Program-made: the position numbers and the translations under genes
Shown: positions 1 to 7,874 of the stretch, piece after piece
Numbering within the stretch: position 1 is the stretch's first letter
Layout of the letters: each line of letters opens with the position of its first letter
Notes under the pieces: generated by a model
The model's database searches: none
Told to the model about the DNA's origin: nothing
Seen by the model: the letters and a program-made list of their open reading frames with translations, nothing else
Origin: Prevotella sp.
Lineage (GTDB): Bacteria > Bacteroidota > Bacteroidia > Bacteroidales > Bacteroidaceae
Direction of reading: 5' to 3'
Length of the DNA: 48,236 bases
Assembly (NCBI GenBank): GCA_024697405.1
Contig: JAILFU010000168.1
Location: forward strand, 1-48,236

Positions 1-105
1 GAATATGTGAACCCATACAACGGAAAGAAGATGTCCGTTATGCTCCGCACAGACTACGATGAGGAGGTCACGAAACTACTGGATGCTATCGGGGTGAAGC
101 CCTGA
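1..105 (+). CDS. C-terminal end of an unidentified protein (partial)
   Basis: An open frame runs from the first base to a TGA at 103-105 and gives 34 residues ending DAIGVKP. The start lies outside the window. The tail is charged (NPYNGKKMSVMLRTDYDEEV) and looks like the end of a soluble protein. I do not recognise the family. It is read toward the leftward gene that ends at 360, so the two genes converge across about 250 bases. Confidence 0.5.
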   Translation, partial: EYVNPYNGKKMSVMLRTDYDEEVTKLLDAIGVKP

Positions 106-359
106 GCCCCGATTTGGGTCACCCCATTGCGGAAAACAGGGGTCAGGTTACATACGGCAAAGTCGGTATTTTCTTCTGTAGCTACATCAGTAGCTCCAGC
201 TTCATCCTTGTAGCTACAAATAAACATTTGCCAACCTGCAGATTATGCAGCAGAGTAGCTCGTGTAGCGCCTTTTTTCATCCCTATTATATACGCGTGCG
301 CGCGAGAAGTAAGCCGCTATTCCTAATTCCCGTACGCTGTCGTTCACCAACGGGCTTAT
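106..359. other. Convergent intergenic region with a duplicated 10-bp palindrome
   Basis: No credible gene is seen in these roughly 250 bases between two convergent genes. The palindrome TGTAGCTACA occurs at 177-186 and again at 209-218, with a related GTAGCTC at about 190 and again at about 257. The copies could pair into a hairpin, but no T-run follows, so a terminator role is uncertain. Confidence 0.4.
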
Positions 360-1535
360 TCATTGTTCTTCCATCATCCTGTCGAGGGTCTCCTTATCGA
401 CGGCTAGGGCTTTGGCGGCCATGGTGAGATACATGCGCTCGGCCATAGTGGGCTGTGTGCCGCCGGCAGTGGCTACGGCCACTAGTTGCTGAAGGGCGTC
501 GGCGGCATAGTCGGGGTCGCAGGCCAGCAGGTCGTAGTCCACGTCGTAGCTGAAGTCCGACTCGTGGCTCTCTTCCGTACCCACATTGCCCAGCAGTTCC
601 AGCTTCACATCGTCGGGCAGGTTGCTATGGGCCACTTTTTCCTCTATAATGCGATATTTCTCTGCCGCCACTGCCCCGTTGATATTGGCCATGTTGACCA
701 TGGCCTGAATGACAGCCAGCTGTTTGTCCTCAGGGTGATGCTCGCTCTGCTCGGCCTTCGAGAACGAGGTCTTGATGTTCTTGAAGGCGAGGGCGTCGAT
801 ATCGCCGTCGGTAAAGAGCATCTTCTGTGCTTTCAGACGCTTCTGCAGCCGCTTGGCCCCAGGCTTGAAGGTGAACAGCGTCAGACTGCCAGAGAAGAGA
901 CCTCCCGCGATGGGGATAAACTTGCCGACACTCTTTGCCAGCCCCTCCTTGGTCAGCTTCGCTCCGGCCATACGGGCAATGGTGGCTGCCACGGGAATGA
1001 CAGCAGCCTTGCTGATAGCAACACGTGGCAGGCGCCCCACGGCCTGCTTGGCCATGCCTTTCGCCAGCTCGGTCAGCCCCTGGTCGGCCACCTTCACGCC
1101 CATCATTGAGCCCATGAAGATAGTGAGCAGGTCAGTCGACTGGTCGGTCAGCTCACCCTCCTCGTCACAGAAATCGGGGAAACCGTAGAGATAGGCCAGT
1201 TTCTGCGAGAGCACTACCACATGATAGTAGTACTGCAAGATGTCGCCAGGAATGGTGGCTGCCATAGCCAAGCCGCCAGGCAGTCCGACAATGGTGGACG
1301 CTGTGGTGGCCAGCGTGGTGTGGCGGTTGATGCACTTCTTGGCCAATGTGTCGATGACACGGTCGGTGGTGACGGTGTAGGGCCGCACATTGTCGAGCAT
1401 GTCGAGCTTGGCGGCGCTGCAGTAGCTTTTCAGCTCTTTACGCAGGAAGGCCACGCGGTCTACCTTCACGCCTGGCAGCTCAAGTACGGCCGCAAGCACT
1501 TTCTGCCAGGTCAGCATTTCTTTATTTTCCGACAT
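360..1535 (-). CDS. EcsC/TerB-like hypothetical protein
   Basis: The 391-residue product is probably cytoplasmic or membrane-associated. Residues of about 80-150 hold small-residue-rich helices (ATTASTIVGLPGGLAMAA, then IPGDILQYYYHVVVLSQKLAYLYGF) that resemble EcsC-family proteins. The last 120 residues (AVIQAMVNMANINGAV to the end) are helical and acidic and resemble a TerB-type stress domain. The ATG at 1535 lies inside the end of the upstream TPR gene (14-base overlap), which points to translational coupling. It is the last gene of the leftward SPOR-ruvX-def-TPR run. The family assignment rests on pattern recognition only, and no biochemical role can be stated. Confidence 0.6.
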   Translation of the reverse strand: MSENKEMLTWQKVLAAVLELPGVKVDRVAFLRKELKSYCSAAKLDMLDNVRPYTVTTDRVIDTLAKKCINRHTTLATTASTIVGLPGGLAMAATIPGDILQYYYHVVVLSQKLAYLYGFPDFCDEEGELTDQSTDLLTIFMGSMMGVKVADQGLTELAKGMAKQAVGRLPRVAISKAAVIPVAATIARMAGAKLTKEGLAKSVGKFIPIAGGLFSGSLTLFTFKPGAKRLQKRLKAQKMLFTDGDIDALAFKNIKTSFSKAEQSEHHPEDKQLAVIQAMVNMANINGAVAAEKYRIIEEKVAHSNLPDDVKLELLGNVGTEESHESDFSYDVDYDLLACDPDYAADALQQLVAVATAGGTQPTMAERMYLTMAAKALAVDKETLDRMMEEQ

Positions 1536-3828
1536 TGTTGCTATATTTCTTGATGATACTGTATGCTTGATAGATGCCTTGTTCGCCTGCCTTGCTCAGG
1601 TCGCTGATGCCCTCGGCGGTCTTTCCTTCCTGAAGCAGGCAGATACCACGGTTGTAATGGGCTTCGGCTAGTCGCGGGTCGGCATCGAGGGCTGCCGTGA
1701 AATCGGCAACGGCTTGTTTGAAAGCCTGCTGTTGAGCATTCAGGCAACCCATATTGTAGTGCAGATAGGCGTTCTTGGGTGCCAGCTGCAGGGCATGCGT
1801 CAGGTCGCTCCTCACGCCAGCTACTGCCAGCTCGATACTTTTCCCCTCAGAAGCAGCAAACTGGTTCTGGCGTGTCTTGCACACGGCACGCTGCCAAAGG
1901 GCGAGAACGGCGAAAGGTTTTAACTGAGAACTGGGAACTGAGAACTGAGAGGTATTCAACTGAGAACTGAGAGTTGAGAACTGAGAGGTATGATTAATCT
2001 TGCTGTCGGCAGACTCTCCGCCTTGAGAGTAATCATACCTCTCAGTTCTCAGTTCTCCGTTCTCAGTTCTCAACTCTCCGTTCTCAGTTGTTCGCAGTTC
2101 TCCGTTCTCAGTTAACACAGAGGTCAGGTCTTCGCAGGCAGCGTCGTTGTCCTGCAAACACGAATAGGCCACGGCCCGAGATAGGAGGAGGAACTGAGAA
2201 TTGAGAGGTGAGAACTGAGAGGTATGATTAGTTTTGCTGTCATTAGCCCCTCCGCCTTGAGAGTAATCATACCTCACAGTTCTCTGTTCTCCGTTCTCCG
2301 TTACTCTCCGTTCTCCGTTCTCAGGTAAGACAGCGGTGAGCGAGTCGATATAGCTGAAATAGTCGGCTGAGTGGCGGCTGTCGAGCGAAGCATGCTGGTA
2401 GCTGATATAGAGGGGGCGAACGACACGCTGCTGGTTTAGCGCCTCCACCTGCGGGTCGTAGTGTTGCGACGTGCCCACTTCGTCGTGTTGCGGCTCCAGC
2501 GAGAGGGCGAACATGGGCAGGAGCTCCATGTCGGCCTTGCGGTTCTGCACGCGCCCACGATAATCGCTCTGGTACTCGCGCTCCGGCTCCTCTTCGTCGG
2601 GCACCACTAGCTGGTTGTATTTGTCGGGGTCAAGGTCGCTGCGTTTGCGCTGGCTGCGCCGTTCCTGCTTAGGCGTGATGCCGTAGAGGTGCTGGTAGAG
2701 CTGCTCCTTATAGACCTTGAACTCCTCCAGTTCGGCTTTTTGCGTCATGCCCAGCCGGCGGTAGCATCGTGCACGGTAGAGGATGCCTGTATGAAAATTG
2801 GGATATTCCTCGATGACCTTGGTATAGTCGTCCACAGCGCCTTTCAGGTCTCCCGTCTGCTCGAGCAGCACGGCGCGGTTGAATAGCGCAAGCATGTTGT
2901 CAGGCTCCAGGCGGAGCACAAAGTCGAAGTCGAGGATGGCACGGTTGTCATCGCCCACGTCGGCCCGGAGCAGTCCACGATTGTAGTGACCCAGGAAGTT
3001 ATTGGGTTCCAGGTCAAGGGCTGTGTCATAGTCGGCCATGGCCCCGCGCAGGTTGTTCTGGTTGTAGCGTGCCAACGCGCGGTTAATGTAGTACCCGCCC
3101 TGTTTGGGCAGCAGGTGGATGGCATGGTCGAGCTGATACTCGGCATTTTTCCACTCACTGCGGCTGAGACTGATGATGCTCCGCATGGCCCAAGTCTTAC
3201 CGTCGTAGGGGTCCAGTTCAAGACTCTTCTCCAGTGCTTCTACGGCCAAAGCCGTGTCCTTCTGCTGCATGTGAACATCGGCCCTCATGTTCCATGCCGG
3301 CGCATACTGGCTCCATCGTGTTTGCATGGTGTCCAGCTCCAGAAGTGCCTTCTCGTAGTCCTTGTCCTGAATATGGCAAAGCACACGGTTGTGCCACAGC
3401 GAGCGGTTGTCGGGCGTCATGCGCAGCGCGCGGTTATAGTCGCTGATGGCATCGCTGAATTTCTCCTGCTGGATGCGTGTCAGCCCGCGCAGCTCATAGA
3501 TGCCCACCACAAAGGGGTTGCGGTTGATGGCTTCCGTGCAGTCCTGCTCAGCACCCGAGAAATCATCCAGATAGAACTTCGCCACGCCACGCAAGAACCA
3601 CGGCTCATAGAGATAGGGCTTAGCCATGATGACCTGGTTGAAATACTGGATGCTCAGCACATAGTCTTCATAGTAGAGTGCCGACCTGCCGATGGTGACA
3701 AGACGGTCGGTGTTGTATTGGGCATGCGAGGGTATAAAGTAGAATAAAAGAAACGTCCACCACCACCACCTCCCACAGGGAAGGGCGTTCAGATAGTTTG
3801 CCACTTTGGAAAAGCGCGGAATCATCAT
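1522..3828 (-). CDS. TPR-repeat protein carrying in-frame repetitive DNA
   Basis: A 768-residue protein with an N-terminal hydrophobic signal or anchor (WWWWTFLLFYFIPSHAQ, residues about 21-37). It has about nine tetratricopeptide repeats between residues 40 and 370, such as AISDYNRALRMTPDN and AMADYDTALDLEPNN. A charged, probably disordered linker follows, and two more TPRs near the C-terminus (AVADFTAALDADPRLAEAHYNRG). It is likely a periplasmic or outer-membrane scaffold; partners are unknown. Residues about 499-546 and 571-637 are unlike the rest: they are rich in ENGELRT and SQFS, and both hold an RYDYSQGG block encoded by a palindromic repeat. The frame stays open through both insertions. 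The next gene starts inside its 3' end. Confidence 0.85.
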   Translation of the reverse strand: MMIPRFSKVANYLNALPCGRWWWWTFLLFYFIPSHAQYNTDRLVTIGRSALYYEDYVLSIQYFNQVIMAKPYLYEPWFLRGVAKFYLDDFSGAEQDCTEAINRNPFVVGIYELRGLTRIQQEKFSDAISDYNRALRMTPDNRSLWHNRVLCHIQDKDYEKALLELDTMQTRWSQYAPAWNMRADVHMQQKDTALAVEALEKSLELDPYDGKTWAMRSIISLSRSEWKNAEYQLDHAIHLLPKQGGYYINRALARYNQNNLRGAMADYDTALDLEPNNFLGHYNRGLLRADVGDDNRAILDFDFVLRLEPDNMLALFNRAVLLEQTGDLKGAVDDYTKVIEEYPNFHTGILYRARCYRRLGMTQKAELEEFKVYKEQLYQHLYGITPKQERRSQRKRSDLDPDKYNQLVVPDEEEPEREYQSDYRGRVQNRKADMELLPMFALSLEPQHDEVGTSQHYDPQVEALNQQRVVRPLYISYQHASLDSRHSADYFSYIDSLTAVLPENGERRVTENGEQRTVRYDYSQGGGANDSKTNHTSQFSPLNSQFLLLSRAVAYSCLQDNDAACEDLTSVLTENGELRTTENGELRTENGELRTERYDYSQGGESADSKINHTSQFSTLSSQLNTSQFSVPSSQLKPFAVLALWQRAVCKTRQNQFAASEGKSIELAVAGVRSDLTHALQLAPKNAYLHYNMGCLNAQQQAFKQAVADFTAALDADPRLAEAHYNRGICLLQEGKTAEGISDLSKAGEQGIYQAYSIIKKYSNNVGK
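1915..2115. repeat. Palindromic/heptamer repeat in frame in the TPR gene, copy A
   Basis: The core is a perfect 21-bp inverted repeat, 1976-1996 against 2030-2050, with arms containing GAACTGAGAGGTATGATTA. It encloses a 33-base loop with CTCCGCCTTGAGAG. On both sides are degenerate repeats of CTGAGAA / TTCTCAG (1920-1975 and 2041-2115). On the gene strand it encodes the ENGELRT, RYDYSQGG and NHTSQFS stretches without breaking the frame. Confidence 0.85.
2190..2336. repeat. Palindromic/heptamer repeat in frame in the TPR gene, copy B
   Basis: A second copy of the same element. Arms are 2210-2230 and 2264-2284, with one mismatch (CTCA against CTCT), and the loop again ends CTCCGCCTTGA. It is flanked by GTTCTCCGTTCTC repeats. 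The loop differs from copy A at several bases while the arms are nearly identical. It encodes a second RYDYSQGG / NHTSQFS block in the same frame as copy A. Confidence 0.85.
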
Positions 3829-3846
3829 CCTTCAAAACTATTTAAA

Positions 3847-3908
3847 CTCCCCTCACTTTGGGAGGGGGCTAGGGGTGGACTCTTTCGCCTCCTTTCGGGA
3901 GTGGGGGC
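3847..3908. repeat. GC-rich inverted repeat between def and the TPR gene
   Basis: CTCCCCTCACTTTGGGAGGGG is followed by GCTAGGGGTGG and then CCTTTCGGGAGTGGGGG. The first part folds on itself. This CTCCCC/GGGGAG type of repeat recurs, in diverged form, at 12399-12455, 38070-38110 and 41345-41390. It fills most of the def-TPR gap and could act as an attenuator, or it may simply be an inserted repeat. Confidence 0.5.
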
Positions 3909-4471
3909 TATTTCCTCATCACCGGCTTCGTCTTGTAGGCGCAGCGGTAACGGCCTTGTGTCAGTGCCTTCAGCTTATTCTTGATGAGCTGCTTGCGCAA
4001 CGGCGAGATATGGTCGATGAACATCTTGCCGTCCAGATGGTCGAACTCATGCTGCATGACGCGTGCCAGATAGCCTTCCACCCATTCGTCGTGCTGCTGG
4101 AACTCTTCATCCTGCCACTGGACATGGATGCGCGTGGGGCGCGTCACCTTCTCGTGGATGGCGGGCAGAGAGAGACATCCCTCTTCCGACGTGTCGGTAT
4201 GCTCATCATCGTGCTCCACGATATGGGGGTTGATATAAGCCTGGTGGAAGTCCTTGTATTCTGGCATGTCCTCGGCCAGCGGACGCAGGTCGATGACGCT
4301 GAGACGGATGGGCAGCCCTATCTGAGGAGCCGCCAGACCGATGCCTTCGCTTTCTTCCAGCGTCTCCCACATATTCTGAATCAGCTGTTTCAGCTCCGGG
4401 TAGTCGGGTGATATGTCCTCCGTCACCTTCCGCAACACAGGTTGACCATATATATAAATAGGTAATACCAT
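3908..4471 (-). CDS. def: Peptide deformylase
   Basis: The 187-residue enzyme removes the formyl group from the N-terminal methionine of new proteins in the cytoplasm. All three family motifs are present: GIGLAAPQ at about residue 43, EGCLSLP at about residue 97 (Cys metal ligand), and QHEFDH at about residue 140 (two His metal ligands and the catalytic Glu). Length is normal for the family. It sits 21 bases downstream of ruvX, an arrangement common in Bacteroidales, and is followed by the TPR gene. The frame is intact and no unusual residues were noticed. Confidence 0.97.
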   Translation of the reverse strand: MVLPIYIYGQPVLRKVTEDISPDYPELKQLIQNMWETLEESEGIGLAAPQIGLPIRLSVIDLRPLAEDMPEYKDFHQAYINPHIVEHDDEHTDTSEEGCLSLPAIHEKVTRPTRIHVQWQDEEFQQHDEWVEGYLARVMQHEFDHLDGKMFIDHISPLRKQLIKNKLKALTQGRYRCAYKTKPVMRK

Positions 4472-4492
4472 ATTATTTACTGGTTTTTCAAT

Positions 4493-4915
4493 TTACGATT
4501 TACGGCTTTTCGATTGCAAATAGTCCTCTAGGATGATAGTGGCACTTATCTGGTCTACCAGTGCCTTGTCCTGCCGTGCCTTTTTGCGTAATCCGCCGTC
4601 GAGCATGGCCTGGTGCGCCAGAACCGAGGTGAATCGCTCGTCGTAGAGTTCAATAGGTATATGGGGCATAACCTTGCGCCAACGGTTGACGAACTGCATG
4701 ACGCGCTCCAGGTTTTCGCTGGGCTGGCCGTTGGGTTGTCGCGGCTCGCCCATGACAATGCGCTCCACCTCTTCCTTCAGTGTGTAGCTCTTCAGCCAGT
4801 CGAAGAGCTCATGTGTAGAAACAGTCGCCAACCCTCCGGCAATGAGCTGAAGAGGGTCGGTGACTGCCACACCGGAGCGCTTCCGGCCATAGTCTATGGA
4901 AAGGATGCGTGCCAA
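4493..4915 (-). CDS. ruvX: Putative pre-16S rRNA nuclease / Holliday junction resolvase, YqgF (RuvX) family
   Basis: A 140-residue RNase H-fold protein. The N-terminal strand ARILSIDYGRKRSGVAV carries the first catalytic Asp, the middle has IVMGEPRQPNGQPSE, and the C-terminal motif DERFTSVLA plus DQISATIILEDYL is typical of YqgF. Family members process the 5' end of 16S rRNA in E. coli; an older proposal is resolvase activity. It lies 8 bases after the SPOR lipoprotein stop and 21 bases before def, consistent with one operon. The start ATG gives MARIL, as in homologues. Confidence 0.93.
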   Translation of the reverse strand: MARILSIDYGRKRSGVAVTDPLQLIAGGLATVSTHELFDWLKSYTLKEEVERIVMGEPRQPNGQPSENLERVMQFVNRWRKVMPHIPIELYDERFTSVLAHQAMLDGGLRKKARQDKALVDQISATIILEDYLQSKSRKS

Positions 4916-4923
4916 GAGTCTGC

Positions 4924-5418
4924 CTAGCGTGCGTTATAGAGCAGCCATGCGTCGGGATAAGTTCCACGCAACTGGTCACGGCTCTGCACAGCAGAATTCT
5001 TGTCGTTGAACGTCGAAGCCACCACGCGGTACATGTTGCGCTCTTCGTTCTTCACAATCTGAGCGGCATAGCCGGCATTCTTCAGGCGCTGCTGCAGTCC
5101 CTCGGCATTAGCAATTACAGAGAACGACCCTACCACAACGCTGTAAGCCTGAAGTCCGGCTCCGCTCACGATAGAGACACGCTCCTGACGAACCTGCACA
5201 TTGTCGCGGTTGTCAACTACCTGTGTCTGTGTAGAGGGAACCGTCTGCACGGGAGTTACCACAGGTGTCTCTGTCACCTGCACCTGCTGCTGGGGCTGCT
5301 GTTGAGCCTGTGCCTGAGCTTTCTCGTAAGCCTTGCGATAGGCTTTCTCACTCGATTCGCAACTTGCCAGCGTCATTGCCAGGCAAATACCTGCACACAT
5401 AAATACAATTTTCTTCAT
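4924..5418 (-). CDS. SPOR-domain lipoprotein
   Basis: I place the start at the ATG at 5418 (MKKIVFMCAG), because this gives a lipoprotein signal with lipobox LASC ending at residue 20; the frame extends upstream to 5469 but the extra residues do not look like part of a signal peptide. A Gln-rich linker (AQAQAQQQPQQQ) and a Thr/Val-rich stretch follow. The last 75 residues form a SPOR domain (AYSVVVGSFSVIANAEGLQQRL to the end), which binds denuded septal peptidoglycan in characterised proteins. It is probably anchored in the outer membrane and leads the leftward operon with ruvX and def. Confidence 0.88.
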   Translation of the reverse strand: MKKIVFMCAGICLAMTLASCESSEKAYRKAYEKAQAQAQQQPQQQVQVTETPVVTPVQTVPSTQTQVVDNRDNVQVRQERVSIVSGAGLQAYSVVVGSFSVIANAEGLQQRLKNAGYAAQIVKNEERNMYRVVASTFNDKNSAVQSRDQLRGTYPDAWLLYNAR

Positions 5419-5605
5419 AAACTTTTGTTTTGATATAATCGTTATTTGATACTGTTTCCTAAAAAGCATCTTTTCAAAGCGCGAAATTACAAAATATCAG
5501 CGGAAAAACCGCCAAACAGGTACATAAACTTTGTTAAAAGAGCAAAATCTGTCGGTTTTAACAAAAAAAATACTGCTTTTCGTGTCATTTTACCAAAATA
5601 ATTCG

Positions 5606-5613
5606 TAAATTTG
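5606..5613 (+). promoter_or_regulatory. Candidate -7 box for the YtxH operon
   Basis: TAAATTTG matches the Bacteroidota TAnnTTTG -7 consensus and lies 50 bases before the YtxH start. No clear -33 TTG was found at the usual 19-base distance, so confidence is limited. The region is AT-rich and lies between divergent genes. Confidence 0.4.
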
Positions 5614-5662
5614 CCAGCGGAAACAATAAACCTTAATCATTAACCCTTAACAATTGAACATT

Positions 5663-5869
5663 ATGAAAGGACTTGGTTATCTTGGCGTATTCATCGGCGG
5701 AGCCATCGCCGGTGCAGCAGCAGGCCTGCTCCTCGCCCCGGAGAGCGGCAAAGACACTCGTGCAAAAATCACCGACACCGTAGAAGACTTCCTGAAGAAG
5801 CACAACATTAAGCTGAACCGCAAGGAGGTTGGCGAATTTGTCGACGATCTGGAGGATGTAGCTGACTAG
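5663..5869 (+). CDS. YtxH-domain membrane protein
   Basis: The ATG at 5663 gives a 68-residue protein beginning MKGLGYLGVFIGG; a TTG nine bases upstream is a poorer start. A single Gly/Ala-rich membrane helix (GVFIGGAIAGAAAGLLLAPESG) is followed by a charged helix (KDTRAKITDTVEDFLKKHNIKLN), the hallmark of the YtxH family. Such proteins are often stress-associated; no enzymatic function is known. It is two bases upstream of a holin-like gene, a pairing that is common in this phylum, and is the first gene of a four-gene operon. Confidence 0.9.
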   Translation: MKGLGYLGVFIGGAIAGAAAGLLLAPESGKDTRAKITDTVEDFLKKHNIKLNRKEVGEFVDDLEDVAD

Positions 5870-5871
5870 TC

Positions 5872-6222
5872 ATGCTTTCCAGCGACAAGAACATTGAGAC
5901 CATTGCCCAGCTCATCGAGGCCGTAAAGAGTTATTTAGGGCATCAGGCGGAATACCTGAAGCTCGACATGGTCGACAAGGTGGTGCGAGTGCTCACAGGC
6001 GCCGCCTTGTTGCTCTTGCTGTTCATCATTCTTATCGTCGTGCTGCTATTTGCGTCGATTGGCCTAGCCATCTGGCTATCCAAGAGTATGGGAATAGTGG
6101 CCGCTTTCCTCGTGGTGGCATTGCTTCATGCTGTCGTACTATTTACTGTCTACGCCTTCCGACGGCCGTGGATTGAGCGTCCGCTGGTCCGTCGGCTGGC
6201 CCGACTGCTCATGAAAGACTGA
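5872..6222 (+). CDS. Phage-holin-3-6-family-like integral membrane protein
   Basis: A 116-residue protein with an amphipathic N-terminal helix (NIETIAQLIEAVKSYLGHQAEYLKLDMVDK). Two strong membrane helices follow (ALLLLLFIILIVVLLFASIGLAI and GIVAAFLVVALLHAVVLFTVY), then a basic tail. This matches the holin-3-6 / YqjE-like superfamily, which is chromosomal and not evidence of a prophage here. It stands between the YtxH gene and a small gene in one operon, so an envelope-stress role is plausible but inferred. Confidence 0.85.
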   Translation: MLSSDKNIETIAQLIEAVKSYLGHQAEYLKLDMVDKVVRVLTGAALLLLLFIILIVVLLFASIGLAIWLSKSMGIVAAFLVVALLHAVVLFTVYAFRRPWIERPLVRRLARLLMKD

Positions 6223-6231
6223 ACCTAAAGA

Positions 6232-6495
6232 ATGAAACTATCAGCTTATAGCAATCTTGAGGAGCTTCGTCAGCGCAAGCAGGAACTTCGCACACAGCTC
6301 GACCATGACAGCGATCAGATAGGCCAGCTGTGGCAGGGCCTTTTCGTACGCCGTGAAGATTCTACGCGTGGCGAGTTCATAGCCAGCGTCATCTCAAACA
6401 GCGCACTGGCCATTGATGCCTTCCTGATGGTGCGCAAACTCAAGAAGACACACAACACGCTATTCCGTATCTTTAAAAGAAAGAAAAACAAATGA
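6232..6495 (+). CDS. Small basic protein of the YtxH/holin operon
   Basis: An 87-residue protein rich in charged residues. It has a helical N-terminus (SNLEELRQRKQELRTQLDHDSDQIGQLWQGLF), a moderately hydrophobic centre (ASVISNSALAIDAFLMVRKL) and a Lys-rich end (RIFKRKKNK). It resembles the uncharacterised third gene often found behind YtxH/holin pairs in Bacteroidales. It starts 9 bases after the holin-like gene. Its TGA overlaps the ATG of the next gene (ATGA), which indicates translational coupling. Confidence 0.75.
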   Translation: MKLSAYSNLEELRQRKQELRTQLDHDSDQIGQLWQGLFVRREDSTRGEFIASVISNSALAIDAFLMVRKLKKTHNTLFRIFKRKKNK

Positions 6496-7832
6496 TTAAG
6501 TATACTTACCTTCATGGGCTTGCCATCGGCGGCCTTCTGATGCTTGCTGGCTGCGCAAAAGATATCAGCAGCGACATAGCCACCAACGACGAGCCGACAA
6601 GCGTTCTGAATATCGTGACCCGTACCGGAGACGGAGACACCGGCCAGGATGAAGCGGACGGGTCCTTGAATGTGTCTTCCGGACAGATATACATCTTCAA
6701 CGGCAACAACTGTGTCAGCACGCTGTCCTTTGGCTCGACTACGACTTATACTTCCCAGGCACTTCCTGCCGGCACCTATGATGTCTATGCCATCGGTGGC
6801 AACGACCTGTCACATTTCGACCTGCCCACGGAAGAATCGGCAAAGCCTAACAGTCAGATTCTGCTGAAGCAGGACTGGTCGCTTGACGACCTGCTGATGC
6901 AGAAAGCGTCATCGATAACACTGGTAGACGGCGAGACGCACCAGCTGAACATGACGTTTGAGCGCAAAGTGCTGCGTATAGAACAGCTGACCATCAACCA
7001 AGTGCCCGACGAAGTAACGGCAGTGAGCATCGAACTGGCACCTTTCTACAGTCAGCTCTATCTGAACGGTGAATACGGCACAGCAACGGAGTCGGCCTCC
7101 GTATCTCTGACGGAAGGCGACGACAATGTCTGGCAGATGCAGTCGCAGCTGCTCTACCTGTACCCCTCGTCAGGAAAGCCTACCATCACCGTGAGGTTTA
7201 CCTGGCCTTCAGGAGTCAAGAGCTATTCCTATCAGGCTGACGCAGAATGGCCTGCCAACCACAAGGTGAAGATTGAAGGCACCTACACGGCACAGCAGGG
7301 CGTGACGCTCACGGGCACGCTGACAGGCTCGAAGTGGGGAGACGACATCAACATCAACTTCAACTTCGACGAGAAAGGTTCGAGTGGCTCCAGCACCGGC
7401 GGCGGCACTGGCACTGGCGGCAGCGGCAACTCTTCCAGCACTCCCACTGTGGGTGGCACCTATAACGAGCATTATGTGGTGGCGGTCGAGGGAAGCCAGG
7501 TGACGCTGGTCTCCAACAATTACAAGACGAACATCGACACGTTTGAAGATCACTCGAACCAAACCAATATTGCAAATGTAGAATCGGCCCTTTCTTCGTG
7601 GGCCGCTGAGAGCGGCGTAAGCGGCACATGGCGTATTCCTACTGCCGAAGAGGCAAGCATTTTCCTTGCAGATGCGAACTGCACATCAGTAGTCTACAAT
7701 AAGTTTTACTACTGCCTGGACGGCGAAACCCTCAAGTCGCTGTACGTTTCTGGAGCAAATAGCCTGGGGAGTTTCAATACTGTCGGCTCAGACAGATACC
7801 TGATACCAGTCATCGATATCACCATTCCCTGA
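6492..7832 (+). CDS. FimB/Mfa2-like lipoprotein with a C-terminal DUF1566-like domain
   Basis: The 446-residue product has a lipoprotein signal (LAIGGLLMLAGC, Cys about residue 21). Residues about 40-290 resemble the FimB/Mfa2 fimbrial-anchor fold: an initial IYIFNGNNCVSTL strand, YDVYAIGGNDL, and a later HKVKIEGTYTAQQGVTLTGTL strand. A Gly/Ser-rich linker (about 300-320) leads to a domain with WRIPTAEEASIFLAD, as in DUF1566/Lcl-type C-terminal domains. It is probably a surface lipoprotein that anchors or caps a fimbria-like structure. No fimbrillin gene is adjacent. The ATGA overlap with the upstream gene ties it to the YtxH operon, which is unusual for a fimbrial gene. Confidence 0.75.
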   Translation: MIKYTYLHGLAIGGLLMLAGCAKDISSDIATNDEPTSVLNIVTRTGDGDTGQDEADGSLNVSSGQIYIFNGNNCVSTLSFGSTTTYTSQALPAGTYDVYAIGGNDLSHFDLPTEESAKPNSQILLKQDWSLDDLLMQKASSITLVDGETHQLNMTFERKVLRIEQLTINQVPDEVTAVSIELAPFYSQLYLNGEYGTATESASVSLTEGDDNVWQMQSQLLYLYPSSGKPTITVRFTWPSGVKSYSYQADAEWPANHKVKIEGTYTAQQGVTLTGTLTGSKWGDDININFNFDEKGSSGSSTGGGTGTGGSGNSSSTPTVGGTYNEHYVVAVEGSQVTLVSNNYKTNIDTFEDHSNQTNIANVESALSSWAAESGVSGTWRIPTAEEASIFLADANCTSVVYNKFYYCLDGETLKSLYVSGANSLGSFNTVGSDRYLIPVIDITIP

Positions 7833-7836
7833 CATG

Positions 7837-7869
7837 ACAATGGGTTCACCTTGAAAGTGAACCCATTGT
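7837..7869. terminator. Bidirectional hairpin terminator
   Basis: ACAATGGGTTCAC (7837-7849) and GTGAACCCATTGT (7857-7869) are perfect 13-bp arms with a 7-base loop. The hairpin lies between the stops of two convergent genes (7832 and 7875). The T-rich flank is short, so it may work in both directions. Confidence 0.8.
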
Positions 7870-7874
7870 TGAAT

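Noticed and set aside
5872..6222. Holin-like gene as sign of a prophage
   Set aside because: It is paired with YtxH and no other phage gene is nearby; this family is common in chromosomes.
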